Shown here piece by piece: positions 13,562-15,925 of a stretch of DNA of 15,925 bases. A program made the translations under genes and the position numbers. The stretch is from an uncultured Clostridia bacterium. Its GTDB lineage: Bacteria; Bacillota; Clostridia; Christensenellales; Borkfalkiaceae. The stretch is from the NCBI GenBank assembly GCA_946637575.1, contig CAMPBJ010000006.1, forward strand, positions 1-15,925. The letters are read 5' to 3'. Every line of letters begins with the position of its first letter. Position 1 is the first letter of the stretch. The notes beneath the pieces are model-generated. The model was not told where the DNA came from and searched no databases. It saw only the letters and a list, made by a program, of their open reading frames with translations.

Positions 13562-14568
13562 TGGATAATAGATCTTGGTTTAAGACCGCCGGTTTCGGCA
13601 TGATGGTTCACTTCGGGCTTTATTCGGTTCTCGGCGGAGAGTACAAGGGGAAAAGGCTTCCGGATCGCGTAAATAACGCGGAGTGGATACAGCACGCTTT
13701 ACAGATCCCGAATAAAGAATACGAAAAACTGAAAGACGTTTTTAATCCCATTTACTTTAACGCGGAAGAGTACGCCGCGCTTGCAAAGTCCGCGGGTATG
13801 TCTTATATAGTCGTAACCGCAAAGCATCACGAAGGTTTTGCGCTTTTCAATTCGAAAGCGGACGATTTTACGGTGATGCAAACGCCGTTTAAGAGAGATA
13901 TTGTAAGAGAATATGCCGACGCGTGCAAAAAGTACGGGCTTAAATTCGGGCTTTATTACTCTCAGGAAATGGACTGGCACGAAAAGGACGGCGGCGGAGT
14001 TACTTGCGAGTGGGGCGACTGGTCGAACTTCTGGGATTTTAATCCGGAAAAGAAAGACTTTGCCCGCTGTTTTGAAAAGAAGATAAAACCGCAGGTCAAA
14101 GAACTTTTAAGTAACTACGGTGATATTGCGCTTATATGGTTCGACAATCCCACCGACATTACCGAGGAGCAGAGCAAAGAACTTTACGATATCGTGAAGA
14201 CCTTGCAGCCGGACTGTCTCGTCAATTCGAGGATAGGGAACGGGCTCGGCGATTACCGTTCGACGAACGACAACGAGTTCGTCGAAGATAGCAACGTGCT
14301 TAACAAAACCCCGGATAAAATCGACGCAAGATCGAGCGAATATCTTGTTGGGCAAAGGACGGGGCTTTACGAGTGCCCCGCCACGATGAACAGTTCTTGG
14401 GGCTGGAAGTATTACGACAACGACTTTATATCCGCGGACGAGATAGTAAAAAAGAGAGAAAAACTCAACCGACTCGGCATAAACTACCTTCTAAACGTCG
14501 GACCGGACCATTTGGGAAGGATCCCCGCGCCGTGTATCGACGCGTTAACAAAGGCAGGAAAAAGATAA
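13561..14568 (+). CDS. GH29 alpha-L-fucosidase, short cytoplasmic form
   Basis: This 335-residue glycoside hydrolase of family 29 hydrolyses alpha-L-fucose from glycans. Landmarks are FGMMVHFGLYSVLGGEY at the start, VVTAKHHEGFALFNSKADDFTV (in part), YADACKKYGLKFGLYYSQEMDW and ALIWFDNPTD, where Asp195 matches the catalytic nucleophile. The later part has CPATMNSSWGW and INYLLNVGPDHLGRIP, closing the (beta/alpha)8 domain. Typical members run to 430 residues or more with a C-terminal beta-sandwich; this one ends right after the barrel. There is no signal peptide, so it acts in the cytoplasm, on imported oligosaccharides or an internal glycoconjugate. The acid/base residue could not be placed. 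It is translationally coupled to the PLP enzyme by a TGATG junction. Confidence 0.9.
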   Translation: MDNRSWFKTAGFGMMVHFGLYSVLGGEYKGKRLPDRVNNAEWIQHALQIPNKEYEKLKDVFNPIYFNAEEYAALAKSAGMSYIVVTAKHHEGFALFNSKADDFTVMQTPFKRDIVREYADACKKYGLKFGLYYSQEMDWHEKDGGGVTCEWGDWSNFWDFNPEKKDFARCFEKKIKPQVKELLSNYGDIALIWFDNPTDITEEQSKELYDIVKTLQPDCLVNSRIGNGLGDYRSTNDNEFVEDSNVLNKTPDKIDARSSEYLVGQRTGLYECPATMNSSWGWKYYDNDFISADEIVKKREKLNRLGINYLLNVGPDHLGRIPAPCIDALTKAGKR

Positions 14569-14574
14569 TTTTTA

Positions 14575-14602
14575 CGCTCCCGCTGCCGCGGGAGTGATTT
14601 TT
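14575..14602 (+). terminator. Terminator between the fucosidase and cysteine desulfurase genes
   Basis: CTCCCGC (14577-14583) pairs with GCGGGAG (14588-14594) around TGCC, extended by G-T and C-G pairs; five T follow after TGA (14598-14602). The nifS-type gene starts only 12 bases later and no separate promoter is obvious, so partial read-through is likely. Confidence 0.75.
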
Positions 14603-14613
14603 ATGGAGAACAG

Positions 14614-15795
14614 ATGAAAAGATCCGTGTACTTTGACTATTCCGCGACGACTCCGTTAGATAAGAGAGTGTTAAATAAAATGCTCCCTTATTTTTCGGAC
14701 GTCTTCGGCAACGCGAACAGCCAGCACGGTTTCGGGCGAAACGCCGCTTGCGCCGTGGATAAAGCAAGGGACGGGATCGCTGCCGCGCTTAACTGCGCGG
14801 CAAACGAACTTTTCTTTACTTCGGGCGGTACGGAGAGCGACAATTTTGCCCTTCGCGGTATCGTAAAAGCGAATACGGGTAAGAGAAACAAGGTAGTTTT
14901 ATCCCCCATAGAGCACGACGCGGTCTTATCTTGCGTAAAAGATCTGGAAAAGGACGGGATAAAGATCGAATACTTAAACGTCGGAAAAGACGGAATAGTT
15001 GATCTATCTTCCGCGGAGCAAATAATAGACGAAGACACGCTACTTGTGTGCTGTATGTACGCAAATAACGAAGTGGGCACGGTACAGCCGATAAAGGAAC
15101 TCTGTAGAATCGCGCACGGAAAAGGCGCGCTAATATTTACGGACGCGGTGCAGGCTTTTCCGTCTATAAAAATAGACGTTAAAGACCTTGGCGTAGATTT
15201 GCTATCCGTAAGCGCGCATAAGATCCACGGCCCGAAAGGAATAGGCGCGCTTTACGTTAAAAAGGGAGTTAAGATAGACGGAATAATTACCGGCGGCAGA
15301 CAGGAAAACGGTAAGCGCGGCGGAACGACCAACGTTCCGTCGGTCGTCGGGTTTTCCGAGGCGGTAGAAATCTTGGAGCGAGAGAGAGAAGAGAATAACG
15401 CATATATTCTTTCGCTTAAAGATAGATTTATCGAAAGGGTGGAAAGAGAGATCCCGAACGCAAGACTTAACGGAGACCGTGAAAGAAGAGTCGTCGGCAA
15501 CGCAAACTTTGCGTTTTTGGGGATAGACGGCGAATCGCTCCTTTTCAAGTTGGATTTAGAGGGAATATGCGCGAGCGCGGGTTCGGCTTGCACGGCGGGA
15601 TCTTTAGAACCGAGCCACGTTTTAATCTCTATGGGGATAGAAGAGGAGATCGCTAAAAGCTCGATAAGGTTTTCCTTCGGGAAAGAGAACACGAAAGATC
15701 AGATAGACTATTGCGTGGAAACGCTTAAAAAAGCGATAGAAGAACTCTCCGCCGTTCCGCTTTTTAAGGGCGAAAGCATTGACAAAAAGGTTTAA
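14614..15795 (+). CDS. Cysteine desulfurase (NifS/IscS family)
   Basis: This 393-residue PLP enzyme takes sulfur from cysteine, giving alanine and an enzyme persulfide that feeds Fe-S cluster assembly or tRNA thiolation. Motifs are VYFDYSATTPLD at the start, NANSQHGFGR, FTSGGTESDNFAL, SPIEHDAVL, YANNEVGTVQPI and TDAVQAFP. SAHKIHGPKG carries the PLP Lys203 and SAGSACTAGSLEPSHVL the catalytic Cys326, typical of the group I, IscS-like, long-loop type. GGAG at 14605-14608 supports the ATG. No iscU, iscR or thiI gene follows; a tRNA gene is next, so the sulfur acceptor is not identified from context. Confidence 0.95.
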   Translation: MKRSVYFDYSATTPLDKRVLNKMLPYFSDVFGNANSQHGFGRNAACAVDKARDGIAAALNCAANELFFTSGGTESDNFALRGIVKANTGKRNKVVLSPIEHDAVLSCVKDLEKDGIKIEYLNVGKDGIVDLSSAEQIIDEDTLLVCCMYANNEVGTVQPIKELCRIAHGKGALIFTDAVQAFPSIKIDVKDLGVDLLSVSAHKIHGPKGIGALYVKKGVKIDGIITGGRQENGKRGGTTNVPSVVGFSEAVEILEREREENNAYILSLKDRFIERVEREIPNARLNGDRERRVVGNANFAFLGIDGESLLFKLDLEGICASAGSACTAGSLEPSHVLISMGIEEEIAKSSIRFSFGKENTKDQIDYCVETLKKAIEELSAVPLFKGESIDKKV

Positions 15796-15826
15796 CGCGA
15801 TAAAAACATTTTTTTGCCGTAAATCC

Positions 15827-15855
15827 TTGCAAATCGTCCGTTCTTTTGATATAAT
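15827..15855 (+). promoter_or_regulatory. Promoter of tRNA-Val
   Basis: TTGCAA (15827-15832), a 17-base spacer and a perfect TATAAT (15850-15855) lie 18 bases before the mature 5' end of the tRNA. Confidence 0.8.
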
Positions 15856-15873
15856 AATCAAGCAAACTAATTC

Positions 15874-15925
15874 GGGGACGTAGCTCAGTTGGTTAGAGCG
15901 CATGCTTGACATGCATGAGGTCATA
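15874..15925 (+). tRNA. tRNA-Val (GAC anticodon), 3' end cut by the window
   Basis: The first 52 bases of a tRNA are visible: acceptor strand GGGGACG, the TA joint, D arm GCTC...GAGC with AGTTGGTTA in the loop, and anticodon stem CATGC/GCATG enclosing TTGACAT, so the anticodon is GAC (valine). The variable region and start of the T arm follow (AGGTCATA). The rest lies beyond the window. It may head a tRNA cluster. Confidence 0.93.

Noticed and set aside
15252..15692. Minus-strand open frame of 146 codons opposite the cysteine desulfurase
   Set aside because: Antisense to conserved coding sequence, low-complexity Ser/Pro-rich product, no binding site.
1..15925. Insertion sequences, phage genes, CRISPR arrays or attachment sites
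   Set aside because: No transposase, integrase or cas-like frame, no regularly spaced repeats and no terminal inverted repeats were found by eye.

Overview
The window looks like a chromosomal segment of a low-to-moderate GC Bacillota (Firmicutes), most likely an uncultured spore-forming Clostridia-type bacterium. The reasons are strong AAGGAG-type ribosome binding sites, TTGACA/TATAAT promoters, a SpoIVFA/SpoIVFB-like sporulation pair, tandem YitT membrane proteins, a DegV protein, and the order rpmG-secE-nusG-rplK-rplA-rplJ-rplL. No mobile element, phage gene or CRISPR array was seen. The segment is compact: the longest gene-free gap is about 210 bases (2741-2949).

Layout. (1) 1-1827: the tail of one YitT-family gene followed by two complete ones, a tandem array of at least three paralogs closed by a strong terminator. 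(2) 1895-3564: a degV gene (minus strand) diverges from a membrane-anchored XRE-type regulator whose promoter places the transcript start on the ATG, so its mRNA is probably leaderless; a possible operator lies between them. (3) 3610-5244: a SpoIVFA-like pseudo-LytM protein overlapping a SpoIVFB-like site-2 protease, with a candidate sigma-E promoter. (4) 5353-8975: the ribosomal/transcription cluster. A sigma-A promoter drives rpmG, secE and nusG. rplK and rplA are each preceded by a look-alike of the L1 binding site, and rplJ by its own promoter, an L10 leader and an attenuator. The run ends at a strong terminator after rplL, with no rpoB following. (5) 8990-11640: a hexapeptide O-acetyltransferase (minus), a degenerate cyclophilin-like lipoprotein (plus) and an unrecognised 309-residue protein (minus, GTG start). 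(6) 11716-15795: a basic protein with two HTH-like repeats and a coiled coil; a serine-palmitoyltransferase-like PLP enzyme translationally coupled to a short GH29 alpha-L-fucosidase; and a cysteine desulfurase. (7) 15874-end: the first 52 bases of a tRNA-Val(GAC) behind its own promoter.

How it fits together. The ribosomal cluster shows three feedback points (L1 on rplK, L1 on rplA, L10 on rplJL), so each stalk or L1-region protein appears to have its own control. The SpoIVF pair would process pro-sigma-K during spore development. The remaining genes are a mixed housekeeping and accessory set, mostly in single-gene or two-gene units separated by clear terminators. Everything is read by eye; no database search was run.
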